Of a stretch of DNA of 64,000 bases, positions 11,259 to 21,035 are shown in pieces. Numbering within the stretch: the stretch's first letter is position 1; every line of letters starts with the position of its first letter. Both the position numbers and the translations under genes were made by a program. The DNA is taken from positions 312,501 through 376,500 of the forward strand of contig NC_063999.1 of NCBI RefSeq assembly GCF_932276165.1, read 5' to 3'. Below the pieces are notes generated by a model. That model worked only from the letters and a program-made list of their open reading frames with translations, was not told the DNA's origin and did not search any database. The DNA comes from Plutella xylostella. Taxonomy: Eukaryota; Arthropoda; Insecta; Lepidoptera; Plutellidae.

Positions 11259-12074
11259 TTACACTCGCCTATCCTTGGAAGATGCGCCCGTCTTGCTCCT
11301 CGTCGCAGGCGCAGCAGCTCCTGCGCTCGCAGTGGGAGTGATCTTGCCGGCCTTGGTCGCTGGCTTGTCGGCGGGCGTCCTGGCGGCCGTGGAGGTTGCT
11401 GGAGCCACTGCAGGATGCTTCCTGCACAGCTCGTCCAACTGCGCCGCTGAGACGATTTGCACCCTGGTGTTGTCGGGCAGTTTGACGAACACGGCCCCAT
11501 TCATGCTCCAGCACGCATTCATGCCGAAGTGTCGCCGCGCGCGAGCGTAGTTGTCCTGGCGGCTCTTTGTCAAGAACTCGCTGACCACCATGCCGCTCGA
11601 CTTCAGCTGCTTTTTCCTGCCCCATACTGATGCCTTGGCAGAAATGCTGACCAGCCGTACAAGAATTGGACGTGGCCTCTTCGGGTTCTTTGCTCCTATC
11701 CTGATGCAATGGTGGATCATAGATTGGTCAAATTCGGCAAATCCCATCTTGGTCACAATAATGCCAGAGATTGTAGCAGCTGGGACCTCGTCATCCTGCT
11801 CCTTGACACCAGTGAAGACCAGTGCATTCCGACGGCTCTGGCAGTCAATCTCGTCCACTTGACAGGCTAGACTTGCGACTTGTTCCTGCAGGAGGCGTAG
11901 GACACTGAGCACCATGTCCTTAAACCCAGCAAAGTCTGAAGCAAGGGCGCTGAGGTCTGACTTCTTATCTGTGGAGCCCAAAGCCTTCATCCTCATCTCG
12001 AAGTCATTCAGTCGGGAAGCAATCATCGATTCCATGTTAATTTGCTTCTCTAGGACTTTCTGAGCAGTGGCCAT
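11259..12074 (-). CDS. LINE A ORF1 protein (L1-ORF1-like RNA-binding protein)
   Basis: A 271-residue frame on the minus strand. Residues 1-85 are heptad-rich and predicted to form a coiled coil. An RRM-like domain follows (RRNALVFTGVKE, then IHHCIRIGAKNPKRPRPILV), with a C-terminal region (KSSGMVVSEFLTKSRQDNYA) resembling the ORF1 proteins of L1 and CR1-type LINEs. The last 60 residues are an Ala/Thr/Lys-rich basic tail. In LINEs such proteins trimerise and bind element RNA. The first in-frame ATG at 12074 is used. It is intact and is separated from its presumed ORF2 only by spacer and the I-clade insertion. Confidence 0.75.
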   Translation of the reverse strand: MATAQKVLEKQINMESMIASRLNDFEMRMKALGSTDKKSDLSALASDFAGFKDMVLSVLRLLQEQVASLACQVDEIDCQSRRNALVFTGVKEQDDEVPAATISGIIVTKMGFAEFDQSMIHHCIRIGAKNPKRPRPILVRLVSISAKASVWGRKKQLKSSGMVVSEFLTKSRQDNYARARRHFGMNACWSMNGAVFVKLPDNTRVQIVSAAQLDELCRKHPAVAPATSTAARTPADKPATKAGKITPTASAGAAAPATRSKTGASSKDRRV

Positions 12075-12843
12075 GTTTATTACTTTGTGTCCAGTGTATT
12101 GGTGTTATGTATAGGTCAGGCCAGCAGGTAAGGCTTGATTATTTTTACTGCTTTTAGGTGTAGGACAGTGCAGATAACAATTATTAGTTAACTTTGTACA
12201 TATCCTGATTGTAAATATTTCAAGGAAATGTTAAATTATTGGTTTTAATTGATTTTAATTAAAAGAGTTTAAATTATTATGTGTAACTTTTTTTGCTCCT
12301 ACCGCCCAAAAAAATATTTTATTCTTTATCTACGGTAAGCTAGTTAAAATCGACACTGGAATGCTCCTTAAGTGAATGTTATTAATTTAAAGAGCTTTGT
12401 AAAGATAACATGCTTTAATATTGAACGTAAATATTTTCATTTTTATATTCCGATGTGTTTAAGATTGTATCTTTATGAATAATTCGTTTGGTCCCTAGCA
12501 GTTTCTAGTTAACTGCATTCGTGTTGGTTGTGTACAAAATAAATAAAGTTTTTTTCTAAATATAATGTGTGTGCAGTGAATAAAAATAAAGTAAAATAAA
12601 CAAAGTTAGTTTAAATCTGTCGGCGGCGAGGCTGCACGCGAAGCCGCGTTCAAGAGCCAGAATGCTTGGGCAAGTCACTCGACTGGACGAGTGAACTTCT
12701 CTAATAGTTACTGAACTTGCCTAATAGTTACTGTATGAATGGGATTTTAAGAATAGGCTTTTAAGTGGTGCGAAACCTATTATAGGTATTTGTTATCTGA
12801 CATCATTGTTATTTTTTTGATTTCGACATAAGTATCATCAACA
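12075..12843. other. Non-coding, AT-rich
   Basis: The 5' leader of LINE A probably begins here but its boundary is not visible. The rest is AT-rich with one short GC-rich patch (about 12620-12660) and a repeated phrase (CTAATAGTTACTG, about 12702 and 12721). Nothing else is recognised. Confidence 0.4.
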
Positions 12844-13185
12844 TTGTTTGATTTTAATAATTTGATATTTTTAGAATTTGATATTTTCTGCAAAAGGCCG
12901 AAAAATGGAAACCTTAATACTCCGTTACGCCAACAAAAAAATACTTTACCGGCTAAACAGAGTCCGAAATTAAACCCTGAAGAAAATGTAGAAAATTGTA
13001 ATAACGTTACCCTAAGAGCTAAGGTTGTACCGTCTGAACCCGTTTGCACAGTTGACGAGGAAATAATATTTCTTGGAGATGACAGTCCTTCTAAAAACTG
13101 TCATACTTCAACCACCGGAATAGATAAGCTATTTAAAAATCATTTTGCTGAGGGCCGATTTTTCAATGCTCAGATAGACAGATAG
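12844..13185 (+). CDS. Unrecognised open frame, possible host exon
   Basis: A 113-codon frame with a protein-like composition from about residue 18 onward (a Lys/Pro-rich stretch, then an acidic segment around VDEEIIFLGDD). A pyrimidine-rich stretch ending in AG lies just before that point, so this could be an internal or terminal exon, or a captured gene fragment, rather than a free-standing gene. No family is recognised and no start codon context supports the ATG at 12844. Confidence 0.22.
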   Translation: MFDFNNLIFLEFDIFCKRPKNGNLNTPLRQQKNTLPAKQSPKLNPEENVENCNNVTLRAKVVPSEPVCTVDEEIIFLGDDSPSKNCHTSTTGIDKLFKNHFAEGRFFNAQIDR

Positions 13186-13330
13186 ATAGCGTTTATTCGA
13201 CAGATAGCGAAATATTACATTTTTCAAATGTCAGATAGAGCTTATTCGTCCAATAACTCAGTTAACTGGAGAATTAATCTATCTGCTGCTTGGGCCGCCA
13301 GATAGGGCTTATTCGATTGATAATTTGACA
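13170..13330 (+). repeat. Short direct repeats, AGATAG-N-GCTTATTCG type
   Basis: Three spaced copies of a CAGATAG..GC.TTATTCG phrase begin near 13182, 13231 and 13300, each followed by AT-rich sequence. They lie just upstream of a PIF/Harbinger transposase remnant and could be subterminal repeats of that element. A matching inverted copy was not found on the right side. Confidence 0.45.
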
Positions 13331-13407
13331 TTTGAGGTTATTGTAAGTTCTATTTGCGTTTATACCAATTCTAAACTACCGAGCGCAGAGAATAATCGTC
13401 ATTTTCA

Positions 13408-13572
13408 ATGGATATTTTCGATGATATTGATGATATGGCGATCGAAGAAGAGGCAGTAATGAACGAATATATTAATCCATTTGAAAGGAAAGTCACAGTC
13501 GTCAAAACGAGGCCTGATCATTATAGTATGGGGGATGCAAAAGAATTTCATCGCCGAAAGGCACCAGACTAG
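13408..13572 (+). pseudogene. PIF/Harbinger-type transposase, N-terminal remnant
   Basis: A 54-codon frame begins MDIFDDIDDMAIEEEAVM and runs through NPFERKVTVVKTRPDHY, a pattern I associate with the N-terminus of Harbinger (HARBI1-like) transposases, which are normally about 350-400 residues. The frame then departs from the family and stops at 13572; the catalytic DDE nuclease domain is absent. The call is supported by a decayed Myb/SANT-like partner gene on the opposite strand 300 bases downstream, which is the usual two-gene layout of this superfamily. It is a remnant and not functional. Confidence 0.5.
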
Positions 13573-13835
13573 AAACATTATGTTGATTTATTTTCAATCA
13601 TTAATTTTATAAAACAGGAATGTAGCAGCACTTCCTTCATACAAAAATATTAAAGTACATATAGTTTTTCATTTTACGATAAGTAGGTAACCTACGCTAT
13701 GTATAAGTATCAGACATCCCTCCGGCTTGGCGGGATGATATTCAATGTCCAGTATTGGACTGCTATAGGCTGAGGAGAAAACAGAGAAACCATCCAGTAC
13801 TTGATAATAAAACATAGGTGTTATAATTATTTCTT

Positions 13836-14253
13836 TCAGTTTTTATTTGTTAATTCTAAATTAAGGATATGTTGAATGGTAATGCTGGAGCAAATGCCTA
13901 ACACCTTTTCTTCTACATCGATAAATGGAGGTGCATTTGAGGGCCCACCTCCAGTTTTGTACATCTCCTGCCTCTGCAGGGAAGACTTCTTCTTCATTGT
14001 TTTTTTGATGCCCTCGTACTTTAACTTAAGGGTTTTCCATGAACGGACACTTGTTGTTAGTACCACTGGAGTTAAAAGAAAACTCAATTTTCTTCCATGC
14101 AGTCTCCTTATCTTTATTTGTTGCAGCATCGGTCTTTTTATTTTCTATGACATGTTTGAATTTATCTACCAAACTCAATACACAGTAACTTCAGCATTAT
14201 TAAAATTCGCTAAACGCTCTCTTTTTTGTGAAACCATTGTGATTCAAGAATAA
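13836..14253 (-). pseudogene. Myb/SANT-like DNA-binding protein of a PIF/Harbinger element, frameshifted
   Basis: Read on the minus strand from the ATG at 14253, the sequence matches the Myb/SANT-like partner protein of PIF/Harbinger transposons (Pfam Myb_DNA-bind_5 type). It shows an N-terminal segment MVSQKRERLANFNNAE, a DNA-binding helix region (SWKTLKLKYEGIKKTMKKK) and the hallmark KTGGGPSNAPP. At least two frameshifts, near 14195 and near 14050, break the frame, so no full protein can be made. In the family this protein helps the transposase enter the nucleus and bind the element ends. Confidence 0.65.
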
Positions 14254-14356
14254 CAAATTTAAATACCAAAATCAAAACAACGAAACCAAACAATCAGTGA
14301 GGCTTGTTGATTGCTCTTTGCTTGACAGTGATAGTTGACACTGACAATTGAAATAG

Positions 14357-15444
14357 TACCGTAAAACGGGGTGAATAGGAATTCAGGGGTCAATAGGGAT
14401 ATTATCGATGAACGAAATTGAAGCAGAAAATCTACTATAAAATTAAATGATAATGGTCAGATTTTTTATGATTTTTAAAGTAGAAAATTGATTTTTGTTG
14501 ATAGTAACACTTTTTTGACGTGAAGATGGTTACAAGTGAGAAAAAAATACATCTGAAGTTCGCCATTCACAAGGTCGAAATTTTGTTCCTCAGAAACTTT
14601 GGAAAAAGAGACGTTAAATGTTATTTTTATTGGATAAATCGAACTAAATTAGAAAAGTAATTTTGTTTTCTATCCAATTTAAATAAGTTACTGCGATTTT
14701 ATTTATTAATTTTAGTTTAAATTGAAAATTAATAAGACCTGGTAAATTTCTCTAAAAATGGGGGTAATAGAGACGCCTACAGGATATCATTGGGACGACT
14801 GTGGGGTGAATTGGGACAAGAGTCCCATAAACTAGGGACGTAGTTGTTTGAAAAGGGACACTTAAGCACGGATAGGGATAGGGACTGATAGGGTTGTCAC
14901 TTACCTATATCGCCAGTAAGTATCTGTACTTATACAATAAAATTATTTCTTTATTACATAATAGTGTGTTAATAAATTTTTATACTTAGGAACATCTAAG
15001 TAGAAAAAAACTTTTTTCTAGTTCGATGTTTAGAGACATTTAGGTACTTTTTGCAGGTATTTTTAAAAAATATATACCTAATTTTACAAAAACTGATTTT
15101 AAAGTTTTAACTAGGAAAGCAATGAAATATGTAGAGGTATAGTGTACATTTTACTACATATTACTGAAAAAAATTATTTAGGGGTTGTGACAACCATGAC
15201 TATATTTCTCTATTGTTCTCAATACCGTCCCGATTAACCCCTATACATGTATGAATAGGGACATCATATATTTTATAAATTTACATAAAATTGGCTGACC
15301 ATCAAAGATTTTCGTATGCATTTTCATAAAATACAGGTCAAGACTAAACTTTTAATATGGTAAACTAAAAGTTGTTAGTACAAAATTCATTAGAAATTGG
15401 CACTCAAAGTTGAAAACCATCCCCATTCACCCCATTTCACGGTA
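14357..15444. mobile_element. Non-autonomous DNA element with CCGTRAAAYGGGGTGAAT termini
   Basis: The left end reads TA then CCGTAAAACGGGGTGAATAG. The right end is its inverted complement, ATTCACCCCATTTCACGG then TA. That gives about 20-base terminal inverted repeats and probable TA target duplications at 14357-14358 and 15443-15444. The interior has further GGGGTGAAT- and GGGACA-type phrases in both orientations and no open frame. The TA target suggests a Tc1/mariner-type origin, but the class is not settled. Confidence 0.7.
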
Positions 15445-15766
15445 GTCTGTCCTGCTTTAGCACTAGTGTCTGCGCATATACTTGTTTCATCTCTCCTGAG
15501 TTCAAATAGAAAAATCGGTAAGATAGTTATCTATGGAATAAATCACAATTGAAAAATGGTTTAGCAACTACCAGGCCGATAAACAGCCAAATAAAATTAT
15601 TCGTTAGATAGTTATTTGACGTTTTATCCTGGCATTGAAAAATTGGCCCTCAGGAATCTAAAAATGATCTGATAGCAGAAATCAAGAAAACGTTTGCAGC
15701 AGAAATAGAGAAAACAATTGCTGTATTAAAAAGGGAATTATCGGATGAAATTAAGCAGGCAATATG

Positions 15767-16762
15767 ACGTGCCTCCAGCTATAATCCTCCAAAATTTAAA
15801 CTCAATAGAAACAGCTTCTGATGATGCCAAAAAATAGTCGTGAAATAGTCATAAATAGTCGTGCTTTCCAAAAAAATAGTCGTATCATACTTTCGGAGTT
15901 AGAGCTATACTTTATGGAGGATTATAGCTGGAGGTCTCCAGCTATAATCCTCCAGCCTCTGCAGAACAAACGGTAAGGCCTATCGACTTGGTTAAGGTCT
16001 CAAAAAATAGTCGTGAAATAGTCGTAATGACATGCCAAATTTCAGAAATAGTCGTCAAAAGATAGCAGAGATATAAAGGTACTTTGCTGCAGCCCTGGTG
16101 GAGGATTATAGCTGGAGGTTTTGAAAAAATCGAATATCTTTGGAACTACTATGACTATCGGTTTGAATTATGTCTCAAAAAATAGTCGTGAAATAGTCGC
16201 TTTTATTTATTATAATTTTAAGCTTGATAAAAGCTGTTAAATAATGATATCAAATTCTTCATACAAATCAAAGTGGACGAGAATGCCAAAGCAAGCCAAT
16301 ACACAAAAATAATAGCACCGTAGCATTGAAGTACTCATGTCAAATTTATCTATAAATCATTTATTTCGTCATACTTTGCATCAATAGTATCTAAACTAAT
16401 CTTGGGTATGACATTTTATTGCTTTTGCTCTTAGCCTTTACCTTACTGTGTACAGAGAAAACGTATGCCTATACACGCACACATTTATCTCTGTTATCTT
16501 GACAAACGATAGCGATGACGACTACGGCGATGTAGTACCTAGGTCAGTTATTGTCATCCCTTACTATCCCGTGATCAGACAAATATTGCTATCCTTGTCT
16601 CCTTTCTAACCGGCATGCATCGCACGCATAGAACGCGTGAGCGACCGCATAACATCTTGACAAGCTATAGCAAACCGGTATTTATGACGTCCCTTATGTG
16701 ACCGCCGCCGCGCGCCGCCGCGCGCCGCCCGCGCCACCGGTGAAGTTGGGGTTAGTATTTTG
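15767..16762. repeat. Left terminal inverted repeat of the long-TIR element
   Basis: Matches the right arm across nearly its whole length. The inner 60 bases are less regular: the GC-rich run GACCGCCGCCGCGCG here corresponds to a different GC-rich run near 19650, and the right arm has a roughly 40-base extra segment. It contains four copies of the 19-bp motif CCTCCAGCTATAATCCTCC or its complement (15772-15790, 15916-15934, 15935-15953, 16100-16118). The second and third lie back to back as a palindrome. Several AATAGTCGTGAAATAGTCG copies (near 15836, 15998, 16178) are also present. Confidence 0.9.
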
Positions 16763-18490
16763 CATGTTTTGTTTGATAATTTGTTTACAGTTTAGTGCAA
16801 ACTATGGTCACGATCGGTGTTATTGTTGGTTGTTAAAATATTTTGAGTGCTCTATACGCAAATGAATATTCAAGATGTTATATTCTAAAAGATATTAGTG
16901 GATGCAGATAAGAGTGTTTAGTGAGTGCTATGTTTGAATATTGCAAGTAAGTATCCTTTTTAATACTCAATATCAAAGCAAGCCATCCCATTTTGTTATG
17001 CTCAGCTTATTTATTAACATGATTTTTTATTGAAGTAACGTAGCCAAATTATTTTTTAATATCTATGCTTAATATGTATGGGGATTGTTATTCAATTAGC
17101 AATTTTACACTATGAGCGAGTAAATTGTGCATATATGCAATCAAGGCATTCATGTACATATCTTAGTAGATACGAAAATATGTGGGTATCATCGATTACC
17201 TACATATGGTAGTCCAGGTTAAATGTGGATATTTACCCCTAAATAGCAAAAAAAGGCGTTATTGTTTGTATTTCTGAATGAAACTAGGCAAATAAATATA
17301 TGTATTAAAAAAAATATGTGTAACCTACCTATAAGCCTACCCATTATTATTTCAGGTGAAAACACAGCCTATCGATGTAATGCGCCGATAAACTATCATG
17401 ACTGCATTGATGTAATGCGCTAAAAAACTGCAATGGCTCCGAATACATGATTACGAGATAACAAATCCTGGGTAAGAATTTATCACTATTTTCATATGGT
17501 ATTGTGCTTATGCTAGGCCTATACAGTGTTGTGGTGCTGAAGTTGATAAAGTTATAACAGCCAATTTACTTGTCAAAACTCATTTGTACCTATCAGTTAC
17601 AAGCGACAAAAACGTGTTTCTGAACTAAATACCTATGTAAGTAATTCACACCCTGTGAAATTTCATACAAGTTTCAAACGCACCGTCCGACCAAACCGGT
17701 TTTGGACAAAAGCCAAATTGTTTTCTCAGCTATCTCTTTCGCTCAAAAACAATAGAGGTCGGTTATGGGACATATATATTGAAAAAGGCGAATACACTAA
17801 TGAACAGTATTTCTACTCTACCCTGTTCGCACAAAAGTTCGCAGTTTCAAGTTATTGTTGCAATAAGTTACTGATAAGAAATTTTACTCCACTGTTTGCT
17901 GTGGTCTCCAAATGCAATAATTTACCATAGTCTAGGTGAAATAACGTTATTACTACTCGTATCTACCTACTCGTATATCATATATATATATATATATATG
18001 TATATAATATTTAAAAAAAACAAATATTTTTATTAATAAGACGTTAATTTGCCTTAATTTTTTTTCAGCGCAGCTTACGTGTGTTCTTCAATAACGTCGC
18101 AAGCTACAGTGGCTGTTGATAATTTTTGCAAGTTCTACACCTACAGGATTCAGTCATAATAGGGCATTATAGATACCCTATTATCACCTACGAAGTTATT
18201 TAGGTATATTTATTAAAACCATTATACAAGGTGTTGCAAAAAGGGTATACTAAGCTGAAAGCTACATGTGCAGCATGGTATATCTACGCCCGAAACTGAA
18301 ATCAGAATTTAAATATTCGCGAAAAAAATATATCATTTTTCATAGAAACTTAGTTGGTCACGTGACTTTTTTACTATGGAGAATAAAAATAATTAAATCC
18401 TAATCTACCTAAAGATTGTTTAATGAATAACTTAAGTATAAATAAAAGTGCTTTCGGCCTGTGATTGTAATTAAATTAGTTATATTTCAT
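16763..18490 (+). other. Interior of the long-TIR element: possible spliced non-coding transcript
   Basis: No open frame spans this stretch, but signals of a spliced transcript line up on the plus strand. There is a donor after 16946 (GCAA, GTAAGT), an acceptor at 17351-17355 (TTTCAG), a donor after 17471 (CTGG, GTAAGA), an acceptor at 18061-18068 (TTTTTCAG), and AATAAA at 18441-18446. The implied middle exon contains stops in all frames and two copies of ATGTAATGCGC. A TA microsatellite occupies about 17979-18010, and 18229-18375 resembles a widespread lepidopteran interspersed repeat. This is inference from splice-site patterns only. Confidence 0.35.
18399..18489 (+). repeat. 91-bp direct repeat, copy 1 (contains AATAAA)
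   Basis: Matches 19484-19574 base for base in length with about three or four mismatches. Both copies contain TAAATAAAAGT followed by TTCGGCCTGTGATTG, so each carries a poly(A) signal. The 1.08-kb spacing encloses the second 5S-derived SINE. Confidence 0.85.
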
Positions 18491-18627
18491 TATGACAATA
18501 ACCGTGATTGTACTTACCTAAACCTACTAATGAACAATCTGTTTACTTTAACTTAAGCTTATTATGATATAGGGCTAGAAAATAATTATTTTTGAATAGT
18601 GAAATAATTACATATTTAAGTTCATAC

Positions 18628-19113
18628 ATCATACATCACGACCCATTACGTCCCCACTGCTGGGGCACGGGTCTCCTTCCAATGAAGGAAGGGTTTAGGC
18701 CTAGTCCACCACGCTGGCCAAGTGCGGGTTGGTGGACCCCAACACAAGCAAGCTTGTGCTGAGAGAGTTGTCGGGTAAGTGGGCAACCCGACTGTCAGAT
18801 GTTTTCAAGCCGCCCGAAGGTTTCTTTCGCCATTTCTTTCCTTCTCAATGACGGGGCCTTTGTGAAATGGTGGTAGATGACTATCGACAAATAATTGTAA
18901 AATTTTACGTCGATTAAACCATTTGAATTTGAATTTTGAATTTGAATTTTGAAGGCCTCTGACTAGGCTTAACGACTGCTGCCGAAGCAGCAACCGGGAC
19001 CCACGGCTTAACGTGCCGTCCGAAGCACGGAAGCGTCCAGAAAAGAACCACTTGAAATCGGTCACCCAGTGATCAGTTACGATCACTGAAGCCCGCTCGA
19101 CTACGGACGCTTC
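18628..19113 (-). mobile_element. 5S rRNA-derived SINE, copy 2, with deletion and nested insertion
   Basis: Same family as 2712-3096, on the minus strand, flanked by a perfect 14-bp duplication ATTTAAGTTCATAC (18614-18627 and 19114-19127). Compared with copy 1 it has lost about 40 bases covering the GGTTAAGCAAC part of the 5S-like internal promoter. It also carries an extra segment of about 130 bases (about 18821-18954) ending in TTTGAATTT repeats. Confidence 0.88.
18821..18954 (+). mobile_element. Short retroelement tail inserted in SINE copy 2
   Basis: A plus-strand segment ends in ACCATTTGAATTTGAATTTT, a common tail of lepidopteran retroelements. It sits between two copies of GAAGG, which is present once at this place in SINE copy 1, so a 5-bp target duplication is likely. 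It is a 5'-truncated fragment of about 130 bases with no coding capacity. Confidence 0.7.
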
Positions 19114-19483
19114 ATTTAAGTTCATACCATGTTTTTTTTATTGAACTACGTCAATATTATATTATTCCTGTAATACTCATAGCATATTGTAGGTATAAAT
19201 AATATTTTATTTAGCTTAGTTTAGTTTCGTGTTTCCAGTTAGGTTAGTATGTTTGCATACATAGGAATCATTTGTGTATACTCTGTTATCAATTAGTGAA
19301 AACTAGTAATTGGCTTTCAACTGTTTATTTTTAGTGTTATACTGTTAAATTTTAGCTGTAAGTTTTCCATAAAATAATATAAAAAATATAATTACTTAGC
19401 AATAAACCAACTGTGATTATTTTAAATTAAACTAAATATGTTTATAGGTAATAGTCAAATAATACTGAGATAATTGTATGAAA

Positions 19484-19574
19484 CCTAATCTACCTAAAGA
19501 TTGTTTAATGAATAACTTAAGTATAAATAAAAGTACATTCGGCCTGTGATTGTAATTAAATGAGTTATATTTCA
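19484..19574 (+). repeat. 91-bp direct repeat, copy 2 (contains AATAAA)
   Basis: Second copy of the repeat at 18399-18489; AATAAA at 19526-19531. It lies just inside the right arm of the long-TIR element. Confidence 0.85.
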
Positions 19575-19628
19575 AACACCGTATTTTATTCTTATCGCTT
19601 GAGTGCTACCCTGTACTGCGTCTTCAAT

Positions 19629-20563
19629 AAAACTAATCCCAATTTCACCGGCGGAGGTGGCGGCCACATCAACGCTAATAAAAAAACAAGAACAGCACTA
19701 TTTGTGTGATCCCGGGATACTAAGGGACGTAATAAATACCGCTTTGCTTTTGCTTGTCAAGATGCAACCGGTGACACGTTCGCTCACGCGTTCTATGTGT
19801 GCGATGCATGCCGGTTAGAAAGGAGACAAGGATAGCAATATTTGTCTGATTACGGGATAGTAAGGGATGACAATAACTGACCTAGGTACTACATCGCGGT
19901 AGTCGTCATCGCTATCGTTTGTCAAGATAACAGAGATAAATGTGTGCGTGTATAGGCATACGTTTTTTGTGTACTCAGTAAGGTAAAGGCTAAGAGCAAA
20001 AGCAATAAAATGTCATACCAAAGATTAGTTTAGATACTATTGATGCAAAGTATGATGAAATAAATGATTTATAGATAAATTCGACATGAGTACTTCAATG
20101 CTACGGTACTATTTTGTGTACTGGCTTGCTTTGGCATTCTCGTCCACTTTGATTTGTATGAAGAATTTGATATCATTATTTAACAGCTTTTATCAAGCTT
20201 AAAATTATAATAAATAGAAGCGACTATTTCACGACTATTTTTTGAGACATAATTCAAACCGATTGTCATAGTAGTTCCAAAGATATTCGATATTTTCAAA
20301 ACCTCCAGCTATAATCCTCCACCAGGGCTGCAGCAAAGTACCTTTATATCTCTGCTATCTTTTGACGACTATTTCTGTAATTTGGCATGTCATTACGACT
20401 ATTTCACGACTATTTTTTGAGACCTTAACCAAGTCGATAGGCCTTACCGTTTGTTCTGCAGAGGCTGGAGGATTATAGCTGGAGACCTCCAGCTATAATC
20501 CTCCATAAAGTATAGCTCTAACTCCGAAAGTATGATACGACTATTTTTTTGGAAAGCACGACT
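19629..20563. repeat. Right terminal inverted repeat of the long-TIR element, inner part
   Basis: Inverted copy of the left arm. It carries the 19-bp motif at 20302-20320, 20467-20485 and 20486-20504 (the last two again a palindrome) and the mirrored CGACTATTTCACGACTATTT blocks. It is cut at 20563 by the BEL/Pao insertion; the outer 95 bases resume at 26681, after the BEL copy. Confidence 0.88.
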
Positions 20564-20678
20564 TGTTGAGTTCATTTTCTAGTAGCAAATAAACCATCAG
20601 TAAGAACGCACGCTGCTCATCATTTCTCCACCTTTAAAATACAGTGACATAGTAAAATCAACCTAATTAACACCCACA
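20564..20678 (+). repeat. BEL/Pao 5' LTR
   Basis: 115 bp, bounded by TG and CA, identical to the 3' copy. It is short for the family. Confidence 0.93.
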
Positions 20679-21035
20679 TAATGGTCCTTCGAGCCGGATC
20701 AAAGTTGTTTACTACAAATTCGCCGGTAACCAGCCCGGCTGAGAACAAAAGAATTCTTATCTATCGTCGAGTGAAGTCGAGTAAACAAGTGTTAATTTCA
20801 AATAAAATTAAAGTAATGCAAGTGTGGACATTAATTTAAAGTGTGTTAACTTATGGACTAACCAGTGCTTAAAAACGAAACCTAAAGAACTAAATACCTA
20901 ATCAGAGTGTGTATGAACGCTAAGTGAATAACTATTATAAGAATTAATTGACTTTGTGAACGTGTTGAACATTAAAATAGTGCGATATAACCTAAAACTT
21001 TGGACTATCAAACGTAAATATAGTGTTTATGCAAA

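Larger units (their letters stand above)
1551..12074 (-). mobile_element. Non-LTR retrotransposon A (CR1/Jockey-like LINE), split by two insertions
   Basis: This is a minus-strand LINE in three blocks. ORF1 lies at 11259-12074, an inter-ORF spacer is divided between 11160-11258 and 5255-5630, and ORF2 lies at 1923-5254. The spacer is cut at 5630/11148 by a plus-strand I-clade element flanked by a 12-bp duplication (AATATTAATAAA), and ORF2 is cut by a SINE. The 3' end lies at low coordinates, where the minus strand reads CAATAAAGTG near 1580-1590 followed by an A/T-rich tail. That ORF1 and ORF2 belong to one element is inferred from shared strand, order and the fact that removing the insertion joins them with ordinary spacer. 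The 5' boundary beyond 12074 was not found. The clade call rests on overall character only. Confidence 0.75.

Noticed and set aside
11253..11862. Plus-strand frames over LINE A ORF1
   Set aside because: Shadow frames of the GC-rich minus-strand gene, with no family features.
17655..17930. 91-codon open frame inside the long-TIR element
   Set aside because: No recognised motif, falls within a putative intron and shows no codon-bias contrast with its surroundings.
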